A stretch of DNA of 64,000 bases from Porites lobata (lineage: Eukaryota; Cnidaria; Anthozoa; Scleractinia; Poritidae): assembly GCA_942486035.1 (NCBI GenBank), contig CALNXK010000037.1, positions 2,917,001 to 2,981,000 on the forward strand. Reading direction: 5' to 3'. The notes under the pieces were generated by a model that saw only the letters and a program-made list of their open reading frames with translations, was not told the DNA's origin and did no database searches. Below are positions 39,501-46,826 of the stretch, one piece after another (within the stretch, counting starts at the first letter, position 1; the number at the start of each line of letters is the position of its first letter). A program made the position numbers and the translations under genes.

Positions 39501-42253
39501 ACTCGCAGTGAGTGAACTGGGCGTCCTTTTACAGGCGGTCTCAGAAGATCCCTAACACGCTCATTATATATCTCTAGAAAGCTGACTTCAGTTCTGTATG
39601 AGGGGCCATTATCAGCACTGTTGCGCATTCCGGAAAACAATCCTTCACAGATGCGTGGAATGAGACCTTGGTTATCAGTAGAACCCATCATACTGTAGGT
39701 TTTCCCTGAACCGGTTTGACCATAAGCAAAGATGCAGGCATTGTAACCCTCAAATGCAGCCTTAAGGACATCAGTACCAAGATCTTTAAAAACCTTAGAA
39801 AAATAATAATAATGAAAAGATTACATTAATACATACCATGTAAAAAGGTACTGGTATTAGGGATGGGTAATGGCCGCTAATTCAAAGAAAACAGATTTCA
39901 CAAAATTTTAGGCTAATTTCATTGGCTAGCTGTTTTCGTTCACTGTGTGTTGAAGAATAATAATTATTGATCTACACTGTATTACTGGCAAAGGCATCTT
40001 GCACCCTTGGCAGCTGATCAGTGCCGCAAAGGACTGCTCACTCTGCATGGAACAGTTCTCAGCATGAACAAAGAGTGAGAATCAAAATGCCCCAATCAAG
40101 GTTTTATTGACAGTTCAATTTTATATAATATATGTAATAATTAGATGCTAAGGAAACATCCCAGGCTAACATCCAGGGAGGAAGGGGCACTTGGGTATTT
40201 TTGGGGTGGGTATGTGCCGCCCGGGACTCCAAATTGGCACCCTGTTCTAAAAATAATTTCCCCTAAAATTGATACCACGTTCTAGAATTCGTCTTAAAAC
40301 TGATACCCCATTCTAGAAATGAGCCAATTTTTTAAACTCCGTTCTAGAAAGTTTGTAAATTGGAATAGACCTGTTTTTTTAAAAAGATATTTCTTTATTT
40401 GTTCGACTTATACATCAAATAAATGCTTCTTCATAATCAGCAACAATTTTAAGCAGAAGATAAAGCCGCGATCCACAATTTTTTATACCCTGTTCTAGAA
40501 AACGCCTCTGAAATGGATACCCCGTGCTAAATCAGGAGCTTCAAAATCACGACCCCATTGGGTGGCACATACCCGTATAGGTAATATATGGGGGTACCCC
40601 CCCTCCTCCGGGGCTAACATTCAAACTACCTCCCTCCCCTCTCAATATCCTACGTACTCTACTGTCACCTCCCCTAAAAAGACCAACTTGCACTCTCTTT
40701 AAAACTCTTTGCAGTCAACACCATCAGTACAATATAACTGACAGAACTGACAATACAAATGTAGAAGAACAGTCAGCGATATTAATATACAGCATTGTTC
40801 CAGAAAATGCTAAGGAAATATCCCTGGCTTACATTCAAACTGTCTGCATAAGTTTGTGCCTATTTATACATGCATGTTAAGGCATAAACTCAATTTATTA
40901 TTTATAACATTCACAAATCAATAAAAGATGTTTTATTCAAGAGATCAACCTTTGTTTGAGTTAGATTTTAAACCCTTGTCTTAAACTTACAAATTTATCA
41001 TCATTATTGCAAAAATTGACAAAAATTTACTAAATAGAAATATTATTCTTAAAATAAAAACTAATAACTTAATGGCGGTTTATATGATTAGACCGAAATT
41101 GAATGAAGCTTCACAAGCTATAAACAGCTGCTTAAATTTTAATCAAGTGACAATGTGTTATACATTATTTACTTCATTCTATGATGTACTCCAGATGTAG
41201 ATATTAAATTTTGTTTTTAATACGTTATGTTCAATGTAATCAAAGGAAACAAAAAGAGGCAAAACCCTTCATTGTGATGCTATTATTCCAGAGTTTTCAT
41301 ATTGTTTTCATTGCCATTGAAAATTATTGGACAAAGGTTACTCAGTCGTTACGGCTCGTGATCACCAATAAATTTGTTTTGCATTGCAAATGACCTAGCC
41401 CCATCAAAACTTATTTCAAACCGAAAATAAAAGGGCAGCATCAGATCCTCAAATTTTATTCCATAAATGCAGCAGAATATTTTTGAGCTTGAGACGATTA
41501 AGTTTGGCAAGAGGCCACAAATTTTACCACACACATGGTTCTCACGAAAGTCAAATAATTTCAAAAAGATCGTTAACTGGTCCATCCAGATGTGACACAG
41601 TTTACTTGCTTCTTAGCTTTGTTTTTATTTACTGATGACTAGGAAGTTGGCACTGCGATTAGTTGATAAATCTTAGAAAAATTTTCGAGAACGTTAGCGT
41701 ATATCGTTTTATAAACGACCAGTCATGCGATCATGAGTTCGATCGAATGTACCTTACCCGCTCTTGTGATGCATAATGAGGGTTCTTCTTTTCTAACGAC
41801 CAGTACGAATGATCAAAAGTGAAATCCTTTACACGGCTGCGTCTCTCTCCCTCGCCAGTTACCGTACTTGCCTGCAAATCAAAATATGACTCAAGATAGC
41901 TAAAAGCTGAGGAAAATTAGCAGGCAATTAAGTAAGCTTATAGAAGAAGGTGTTTACGCTCGCCCTACATGACAAAAGTTACAACATGGTCGTGGAAAGA
42001 CAATGAACCACATACACTCATGTAGCAATCTAAATCGCTGTATTACCTTGATGTTGACAATGCGTGTTTTCTTTCCTTCCATCTCGATAATCCCTTGGGC
42101 ACCCATGTCTATTTCCCTGTGTGTTCAAAGACCGTAACGTAAGATACAAAATACATAACGCTACCATTACTTCGACAAAAATGTCAACGAGAAAAAAACA
42201 CTCTACCTTTGATTAAACGGCCTTACTCTTACAGCTACTTTCACAGACGCCAT
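11226..42253 (-). CDS. KIF16B: KIF16B / SNX23, endosomal kinesin-3 with FHA and PX domains (31 exons)
   Basis: I joined 31 coding exons from ATG at 42253 to TAA at 11226-11228. Every junction is GT-AG and the frame is kept throughout: 4734 nt, 1577 residues. Order: kinesin-3 motor (about 1-365), neck and first coiled coil, FHA (about 470-555), linker, charged stalk (about 605-1380), acidic linker, PX (about 1443-1558). This order, with a PX rather than START or PH domain at the end, identifies KIF16B. The family moves PI3P-positive early endosomes to microtubule plus ends; the PX domain binds PI3P. Human forms are about 1300-1400 residues, so this stalk is longer. Exon coordinates are in the block entries below. 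Introns hold many MITEs, a SINE and LINE ends. The short exons between 20223 and 26366 are the least certain part. Confidence 0.96.
12704..13045 (+). mobile_element. LINE 3' end (ORF2 C-terminus and 3' UTR)
   Basis: A plus-strand frame from 12704 to TAG near 12852 reads FRLPRVKRNWGKQ, then AVSDFNSLSQTIKDS and FKRNVFKFLI. This is the recognisable C-terminal end of CR1/L2-like LINE reverse transcriptase ORFs (usual motif WNSLP; here FNSLS). A T-rich 3' UTR follows, ending in AATAAAGATGATTATTTATT near 13045. It is 5'-truncated and sits in the KIF16B intron between 11898 and 13258, antisense to the gene. Confidence 0.7.
13487..13516. repeat. (AAAAC)n microsatellite
   Basis: About six pentanucleotide units in a KIF16B intron. 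The neighbouring 13608-13770 region is an imperfect tandem duplication sharing GATTATCGTTACAAGAGGG with GATTATCGGTACAAGAGGG. Confidence 0.9.
14353..14510. mobile_element. MITE with GGTTTGCACGTGAC ends
   Basis: The left end TGGTTTGCACGTGACGTCAC and the right end, read inwards TGGTTTGCAACCACGTGAC, continue as GGCGGCCATGTTGG on both sides. About 50 bp of inverted repeat surrounds an AT-rich centre, in a KIF16B intron. Confidence 0.75.
15759..16059. mobile_element. MITE with GGGCC..GTTCGAAAG ends
   Basis: Left GGGCCCAGATGTTCGAAAG matches the right end read inwards, GGGCCGGTTGTTCGAAAG. The interior repeats GGTTAAA/TTTAACC motifs in both orientations. It lies in the KIF16B intron between exons 25 and 26. 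Confidence 0.7.
16189..18696 (-). CDS. KIF16B: KIF16B exons 24-25: main coiled-coil stalk
   Basis: Exon 24 is 16954-18696 (1743 nt, 581 codons) and exon 25 is 16189-16512 (324 nt). Both begin and end in phase 2. The protein is Glu/Lys/Leu/Arg-rich heptad sequence with no stop over about 690 residues, typical of a dimeric stalk. The acceptor of exon 24 is TTTGAAAG after a T-rich tract (position 18697), needed to join exon 23 in frame; the first in-frame ATG-like start inside it is a GTG and is not a real start. A tRNA-derived SINE and a MITE border exon 25. Confidence 0.92.
16562..16822 (-). mobile_element. tRNA-derived SINE
   Basis: On the minus strand the head reads GTAACCGAGCGGTTAACACC and carries a canonical pol III B box GGTTCAAGCC (16763-16772), like a tRNA with weak A box. 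The body contains GCGATGGACTAGCATCCCGT, a 3' segment shared by many animal SINEs and partner LINEs (known family pattern). It is in the KIF16B intron between exons 24 and 25, in the same orientation as the gene. Confidence 0.75.
18888..19307. mobile_element. MITE with AGGGAACCTCCACT ends
   Basis: Perfect short ends AGGGAACCTCCACT (18888) and complement (to 19307). Inside is a second inverted pair, GGGCG(C)CGCCATCTTG at about 19034 and CAAGATGGCGACGCCCG at about 19145, with GTGACGTGTTACGGTTGC pairing across the centre. Non-coding, 420 bp, KIF16B intron. Confidence 0.8.
19499..19919. mobile_element. MITE with AAGCCTAGGCCAAACGTTGA ends
   Basis: The left terminal sequence is matched by AAGCCTCGGCGAAACGTCGA read inwards from 19919, and similarity continues about 45 bp (CGAACTTTTC, GAGACAAACCAAACT). 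Non-coding, KIF16B intron. Confidence 0.8.
20223..26366 (-). CDS. KIF16B: KIF16B exons 17-23: linker and modular short stalk exons
   Basis: Exons: 26355-26366 (12 nt), 25646-25684, 25493-25584, 22874-22909, 21835-21888, 21293-21346, 20223-20285. The microexon encodes EERG; it has clean splice sites (TTTCCAG before, GTAAGT after) and keeps phase 0, but the frame also holds without it, so it may be optional or false. The next two encode a Ser/Gly linker (NSFGGGGASLAWSTKF). The last four are 36, 54, 54 and 63 nt, all with phase-2 boundaries, and encode charged coiled coil (for example LEKQKQLEALRIEEAK). Missed in-frame exons cannot be excluded in the 2.6 kb intron 22910-25492. Confidence 0.8.
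22105..22290. repeat. Tandem copies of a TTTCATTTGAATGG repeat
   Basis: Two units starting AAGAGGTTTCATTTGAATGG (about 22134 and 22233) each continue with AACATCATNGGATT and a CACAGA-like tail, about 99 bp apart. The same family appears in diverged form in the STYX intron at 4596 and 5207. Confidence 0.7.
24175..24296. mobile_element. Palindromic MITE with TGCCCACCTACCCCTCCC core
   Basis: CTGCCCACCTACCCCTCC on the left pairs with GGAGGGGTAGGTGGGCAG on the right. The outer ACGTTTCT(G/T)GGAA also pairs, and CTTAAGCC/GGCTTAGG form the inner ends. About 120 bp, almost entirely stem. Confidence 0.85.
25041..25271. mobile_element. MITE with TTACTGTGAAACTCACAAAA ends
   Basis: The left end is matched by TTACTGTCAAACTCAGAAAA read inwards from 25271, followed on both sides by CCGTGAACACC and a GGAATGTT. 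231 bp, KIF16B intron. A short segment at 25402-25480 repeats the right flank (GTCCATAAACCAAAACAC), suggesting a local duplication around an insertion. Confidence 0.8.
26715..27058. mobile_element. MITE with TAGAGACCTT ends
   Basis: Left TAGAGACCTTTAGATTCGAG and right (inwards) TAGAGACCTTCAGGTTCTAA form the ends. The interior is non-coding. It lies between KIF16B exons 16 and 17. Confidence 0.65.
27222..27645 (+). repeat. Cluster of TAACCGTCA motifs
   Basis: TAACCGTC(A/G) followed by GTCGTC-like sequence occurs at about 27225, 27252, 27570, 27601 and 27625, all in one orientation. It appears to be a worn repeat element with outer motif clusters about 350 bp apart. It lies in the KIF16B intron between exons 16 and 17. 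Confidence 0.5.
28015..34596 (-). CDS. KIF16B: KIF16B exons 11-16: neck coil and FHA domain
   Basis: Exons: 34528-34596, 33315-33434, 32752-32871, 30942-30993, 29872-30006, 28015-28097 (residues 366-558). The first two encode the neck and coil (NVKLIRDLRAQIETLK; ELTDRWKDRWKETQ). The third has the conserved kinesin-3 stretch leading into FHA (LPHLVLVSDDLLSTGIVVYH). FHA motifs follow: EQEHCIFEHNKGHV, SQCSVNGNSIL and NVFRFNHPREAAELREKRK. FHA folds in kinesin-3 motors act in dimer control and partner binding. The typical FHA GR residues are weak here (VGLAENPQ replaces the vertebrate VGRDD), so phosphothreonine binding is doubtful. Confidence 0.93.
28339..28682. mobile_element. MITE with GTCGTCGTCG-type ends
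   Basis: The left end GGACCTTATGCAACGACGAC and the right, read inwards GGAGCTTAAGCAACTACGAC, are imperfect inverted repeats rich in CGACGACG. It is related in end sequence to 9744-10069. Confidence 0.7.
28732..28824. repeat. 93-bp foldback repeat
   Basis: CACTACC..CTGATTGGTTG (left) pairs with CAACCAATCAG..GGTAGTG (right). It lies immediately beside the previous MITE. Confidence 0.7.
29133..29270. mobile_element. AT-rich palindromic MITE (GTTGTAGTTGAATTTTTATC family)
   Basis: TATCTCAGGTAATTTTT at the left pairs with AAAAATTACCTGAGATA at the right, with outer GTTG(T/C)(A/G)GTT. It resembles the elements at 32271, 39185 and 51200 in its TTGTTTCAAACTCATTATC-like centre. Confidence 0.7.
32271..32392. 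mobile_element. AT-rich palindromic MITE (TGTGGTTCAATTTTATCC family)
   Basis: Near-perfect arms of about 47 bp: TGTGGTTCAATTTTATCCTC at the left and TGTGGTTCAATTTTATCCTT read inwards at the right, with a short loop containing AACTCATTATCATACATC. The loop and single arms recur near 39185-39260 and 51203-51300. Confidence 0.85.
33935..34118. mobile_element. MITE with TAGGGCCATTTATACGAGG ends
   Basis: Perfect terminal repeats TAGGGCCATTTATACGAGGA (33935) and its complement (to 34118). The interior carries several AAGACGCGTCTTA-like blocks. The edges fit either a TA or an ATT target duplication, so the superfamily is not resolved. KIF16B intron 11. Confidence 0.85.
35445..42253 (-). CDS. KIF16B: KIF16B exons 1-10: kinesin motor domain
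   Basis: Exons (high to low): 42207-42253, 42047-42116, 41758-41871, 39466-39793, 38677-38746, 38070-38142, 37442-37509, 37234-37334, 36335-36460, 35445-35542; together exactly 365 codons. The protein starts MASVKVAVRVRPFNQRE. The ATP-binding P-loop GQTGSGKT is at residues 102-109. Switch I NDTSSRSH is at 218-225 and switch II DLAGSE at 253-258. The last exon carries TLSTLRYANRAKNI and the neck start INKPTVNE. All residues needed for ATP hydrolysis are present, so the motor should be active. The long exon 4 holds P-loop, LIPRICEGLF and SFLEIYNERVRDLL, all kinesin-3 hallmarks. Confidence 0.97.
37599..37950 (+). mobile_element. LINE 3' remnant with GPCLWNSLP motif
   Basis: A short plus-strand frame from 37599 reads EFTGPCLWNSLPTDLTN before a stop. 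The GPxLWNSLP motif is the well-known C-terminal signature of CR1/L2- and jockey-like LINE reverse transcriptases. An AT-rich tail of about 250 bp follows. Severely truncated, antisense to KIF16B, between exons 6 and 7. Confidence 0.6.
40178..40612. mobile_element. Repeat of GATACCCCNTTCTAGAA units with inverted ends
   Basis: Units such as GATACCCCATTCTAGAAATG and ACCCTGTTCTAGAAAACG repeat about eight times. The ends pair: GGGTATGTGCCGCCCGGG at the left against GGGTATGTGCCACCCAATGG read inwards from the right. It is inside the KIF16B intron between exons 3 and 4. The flank TGCTAAGGAAACATCCC is repeated at about 40808 (TGCTAAGGAAATATCCC). Confidence 0.65.
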
Positions 42254-42660
42254 TGTATTCTTCAAAAAGCAGAAATGAAAATGAAATATATCTTAATTCT
42301 TGCTGTGGCCAAGGGCAAAGAAAGTTAAGAAACCGTTCATGAAGTTAATCCATTATGTAGCACTGAGGTAGTAGTCAATTTGCAGACAACAAGGCTCGAA
42401 GGCTGGACAAACTCCACATAACCCATCTTCACGAATCGTTACATACAATGCAGCTATGACTAAGCCATTGTATGCGCAAAACGCGTAAATAAGAAACCGA
42501 ACAATCACTTAAAGAAGAACGATCACGAATGAAGCTGAAGTCACCATTGCATCTCCAAAGCGAGGCTCTGGCCGACTATCCATTGGATCACGTGGGTATG
42601 ACTTGCCGCCACTTGTTTGTTTACTTCCGGTCTAGGAGACCGGAACACGCGATTTTATTA
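42254..42660 (-). promoter_or_regulatory. Probable KIF16B promoter region
   Basis: Upstream of the ATG the minus strand shows CCGGAAGT (42623-42630, ETS/GABP-type site), an inverted CCAAT (42582-42586) and CACGTG (42589-42594). No TATA box at a suitable distance is obvious. This combination is usual for broadly expressed TATA-less animal promoters. An acceptor-like CTGCTTTTTGAAG just before the ATG leaves open a separate 5' UTR exon. Confidence 0.4.
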
Positions 42661-43861
42661 TAGTGTGTCACTATATTAATGAAGTTATATTATGATTACG
42701 ATCTTTCGCCTTTAAAAAGTTAAAGAGAGAAACGATCGACTTAAGATACTTTACTCTGGCAATATTGGTGACGTCGTCGATTCTATTTAAAACAATTTAG
42801 CTAGTGGACCATAAAACCAGCACAGTGCTCACTGAGCAAATTTCAAAGTAGGCGAAGACAGACAAGTCTATCCTAATCTTATAAGAGGTAAATATGAATT
42901 AACTTCACTATTTTTATGCAATAAAAATTGTATTGTTACGTAAACTTCCTTTACGTGAGAGAAGGTGTTTTTTATATATGTATATATTTTCGTTCCGCCC
43001 ACGCTACTAATTACTGGTAGATTGTGGGTTGATATTTTAATCAACGTTTAGGAAACGGACAATTAAAGTGACTACAGGTACTGTTTGATGCAAAGTTATG
43101 TTATGTTAATAGAGGTTCTGCGGTACACGTATTTCTGGTTAGAGTGATATTTGCTTAGGGATTAAATCAGCTGAAGATGTATGCGCAAACTCCATTGTTG
43201 CTTCTTTTTGAAGACGCGGCCGTGAGGAGAGGCTTTGCGTGACGACACAAGAAACCACAAGCATACACATCTCGTATTATTGCCTATGAAGTCACAGCGG
43301 GTAATGTTGACTAAACAACTGAGACAACTAAAAACAAGCACGGGTGCGGTGACGCAGCGCAAACATCAGCTCTACAAGAGGACCAAATCTAATTCAGCTC
43401 ACAGACCTTCTATTTCTTTAGGTAGAATGCGGGCCAGTTTTCCACTAGTATCAACTATCGAGAAATGCAAGCATTGTGCAGTGAGAGCGCGCAAGCTCTC
43501 GCCCTCCTTTTGCGTGACGCTCGCGGCTGACTTCTCCCCCCCCCCCCCTTGCCTCCGCCCCCCAGCCTAACGGGGGCAGTCTGGTTGAAAGAATTGTTTC
43601 TCATTTATTTCCGCCCTTTTTCTTAAAAAATCAACATTTTTGCGATAGCTGAATACACTGCCAATTTCGTTATTCGTCTACTACTCTTTTTAAAATAAAT
43701 TTGTCCCTAGAAAGAGAGTTCGCGAGCTTCAATTCAACGTGAAAGAAAAGCTATTAATTGGACAAAATAAAACTGGCTATAAAAAAGATGAACGGGAAAA
43801 GAAAGAAAAAGAGGACGAGAAAGAAAGATCGAAATACATTCGCCAAAAGAATAAAAATCTC
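42661..43861. other. Intergenic, no gene seen
   Basis: The stretch contains a worn repeat piece GAGGCTTTGCGTGACGACAC (43228 onward) that is shared with 25350 (GCGTTGCGTGACGACACTAA). It also has a C-run at about 43535-43550 within a GC-rich patch. The 111-residue ORF at 43235-43570 ends in this low-complexity C tract and has no recognisable domain. Confidence 0.5.
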
Positions 43862-45360
43862 ATACACCGTATTCACAAATGGCGGACACGCGGGAAAAAA
43901 CTGGTGCCTAGTCATGAAAGCGAGGCGTTGGAGGATAAACAAAAATTGCAAATGAAGACTTTCAGTGAACTTGCAGAGTGTTTAGCACGGATTCCACCTA
44001 AAATAACTTTGTACGGACTTCTTTTTAAATACAATTACGTGGGATGTCTTCTGCTTTTAATGTTTAGTAGCTATTTGCTGTTTGCAATCAAAAGGGACGC
44101 GTATATCTTCAAGGAAACAGGATGATTTTGTAGGTTTCCGAAGCATCAGAAGCTCGAAGAGTAGGCGATGGCTGGAGAAAAGCGGCAAACATGTTGGCCC
44201 AAACCTCACACTGAAACCGAATATGAAAGCCAGATCACTACAATTCTGAATTGGATCACATTAATTCCGTCGCTTTGGAGTGAATTGTTAGAGGTACGTT
44301 GGCAGAGCTTAGCAAAAATCTCATGATTTCTTTGTCATTGCGAAATAATTCAAAATAATTTTATCAAAACTAGAAGCTGTAGTGTGTGAATCTTATGGCT
44401 TGCTATTTGCCTGGTCTCTTTTAGGGCATTATCTCAGAGCTCTTGGTAAAAAAAGTGGTATAAAGCTTACATTTTACTAGGTTAAATTTTTAAGGCAATG
44501 TTTTTGTCAGGACTGCACACGGCAAGCTTCGGTTTCGAATAATTGAATTCGAGTCTGGATCAGTTTAAGAAGGCCATCATTTTATTTATTTATGTATTCT
44601 TCAACTTTAAAATATTATGGAACATAAAGTTAAAACTCTTAACAGCCAAAGGTAAGAAATACGAAATTACTCGCTGAAATGATATGTGGCCGGCTTACCG
44701 AGTCTGTCGAGTAGCAAGTTGAAATTTTGAGCGTACTCCTCTCGATCGCTCCTGCATTTATACCTAAAAAATAGTTCTAATTGATGTCCTTCATTGATAA
44801 AGACCAGAGAATAACTACCTGGCAAACAAAAACCAAACATAACTTCATCGAAACCTCAGTCACCTCTTCTTTCCTGTCTTCCTTTTTTCCATCTGATCTC
44901 GACTTGAACTGCTTTGTTCAAAGGCAGACGTCTCTTGCGTTAACAGTTGCAAGTAGGGCATATATCTGTCGCTTATTTATTTTTTTCTTGCCACCAAGAT
45001 TTGTTTATATTTCTGTTTCACCGAATTGCAGTGAGCTGGCTTTCGTGCTCGGTTTCAATGTGAAGTTTGGGCCAACATGTTTGCCGCTTTTCTCCAGCCA
45101 TCGTCCACTTGTCGAGCTTCTGATGCTTTGGAAACCTACAAAATCATCCTGTTTCCTTGAAGATATACGCGTCTCTTTTGATTGCAAACAGCAAATAGCT
45201 ACTAAACATTAAAAGCAGAAGACATCCCACATAATTGTATTTAAAAAGAAGTCCGTACAAAGTTATTTCAAGTGGAATCCGTGCTAAACCTCGCTTTCAT
45301 GACTAGGCACCAGCTTTCTTCCGCGTGTCCGCCATTTGTGAATACGTCAATACGGTGTAT
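43862..45360. mobile_element. 1.5 kb long inverted repeat, probable non-autonomous DNA element
   Basis: The left arm (43862 to about 44252) and right arm (about 45018-45360) are inverted copies at roughly 90% identity by eye. They share ATACACCGTATT at the ends, then ATTCACAAATGGCGGACACG, TAGCACGGATTCCAC and GTGGGATGTCTTCTGCTTTT. The left arm has an extra block of about 50 bp after GAAAGCGAGGC. About 765 bp of unrelated DNA lies between. No clear target duplication. ORFs at 43739-44125 and 44781-45212 read through the arms and are not credible genes. Confidence 0.8.
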
Positions 45361-45651
45361 TAGGCATGTGAGAAAATGAAAAAATTTGCTGCTTAATTAC
45401 ATCCATTTGCAATTAGCAGGGAAGAAATATGCCTTTAGTGTTGCAATACTCATTTTTAGCCATTCCCATGCGAACTGGCCGAAAACCAACCCAAGAAAGA
45501 TGAGTTGGTGAAAAATGAGTTGTATTTGCTACTTGCTGTCGAGTGTATTGCGCGCGCCTTGTAAACATGTGTAAAAAGAGTTAAAAATGATCAATATAGA
45601 AACCAGTCTTCCTCATTTGATCATGAATCACTCGCTGCGTCAGAGTCTTTG

Positions 45652-45659
45652 ACATGAGT
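45652..45659 (+). repeat. 8-bp target site duplication ACATGAGT, left
   Basis: Direct repeat immediately outside the CAGGGG end of the large element; identical copy at 53269-53276. Confidence 0.85.
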
Positions 45660-45960
45660 CAGGGGGGGGCCCACGACTCCAATAGCGCCTAGTACTTGTT
45701 TCGTGTACCTATGATCCACCGATTTATGACATCACATCCGGTTGCAGAGTTGCTGCTCTGTTTTCGCGCGAAGCACCAAGATGGACGCCCGATGCCATTT
45801 GGTTTTCTCGTTATTTTAACCCACAGGCTAACGGAATTATGTATCTTGAATGCTGAGAATGTTGAGAAGGTATCTAGCCGGCCTTTCAAGCAAATGTCAT
45901 GACCAAACAAAGAAGTTTTAGTATTATTTTAACGATAAATATCATGCAACTGCGGGGAAT

Positions 45961-46826
45961 GTCATGGCGAGTCTTACGATGTTTCAAAACGAGTGTCGTT
46001 AACGTTTTGCGGCTTTTGCGGCGTCTGATTTAGAGAAGTCATCAAACAAAATATAATTTCCTGAGCGGAAAAGAAAGGGGAAAACGCCGATGGCCACAGT
46101 TTAAAGTGTTCACCGCTGGAAGGCTGTATCACGCCCCGTAAAGTTGCAAAATCTTCTACTCAACTGCCTGGTTTTGAGGAATGTCATGGCGAGTCTTTCG
46201 CTCTTTGTAATCCAGCGTCACTCAAGAGTTTGGCTTTTGCGGCTTCTGATTCATCGAAGTCATCAATCAAAATTGCCTATCCTGAGCGGAATGGAATGAG
46301 CAAAACGCCGGTGGTCATAGTTTAAAGTGACAACTGCTTGAAGGCGTTATCACTGGACGTAAAATTGCTGAAAGCTCTACCCAACTGTCCTGTCATGGCG
46401 AGTCTTTCGCTGTTTCAAAACGAGTGTCCGCTCAAAGGGTTGGCTGTTGTAGCTTCTGATTTACCGAGATTGTCAAACAAAATAGCCTATCCTGAGTGGA
46501 ATAGAATGGAGAAAAAGCTGATAGTCACAGTTTAAAGTGTTGATTGCTGGAAGGCTTTATCACTCGTCGTAAAGTTGCTCAAAGCTCTTCTCGACTGTAC
46601 GGTTTGAGCAATGTAATGGTGAGTCTTTCTCTGTGTCTAATCGAGCGTCACTCAAGATTTTAGCTTTTGCATCTTCTGATTCACCGAAGTCATCAATCAA
46701 AATACCCTATCCTGAGCGAAGTACCGTGGAGAAAAAGCCTATGGTCACAGTTTCTGTGTTAACAGCTGGAAGGCTTTGCCAGTTGACGTAAAGTTGCTGA
46801 AAGCTCTACTCAACTGATTTCGAAAC
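45961..46826 (+). repeat. Four tandem subterminal units, left end
   Basis: Units begin GTCATGGCGAGTCTT at about 45961, 46183 and 46392, and GTAATGGTGAGTCTT at 46612. Each continues with TTGGCTTTTGCGGCTTCTGA-like, TATCCTGAGCGGAA and CACAGTTTAAAGTG blocks. Such subterminal repeats usually bind transposase (family knowledge). Confidence 0.85.

Noticed and set aside
43739..44125. 128-residue ORF with Lys/Glu-rich start and hydrophobic end
   Set aside because: It runs into the left arm of a long inverted repeat, and the right arm gives overlapping mirror ORFs; no domain seen.
45689..45910. ORFs on both strands near 45.7-45.9 kb, mirrored at 53.03-53.37 kb
   Set aside because: They are within the long inverted ends of the hAT-like element and occur in both copies, so they are repeat DNA and not a gene pair.
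45961..46826. Regularly spaced direct repeats suggesting a CRISPR-like array
   Set aside because: Units are about 215 bp and wholly similar, without short repeats and unique spacers, and the genome is eukaryotic; they are transposon subterminal repeats.
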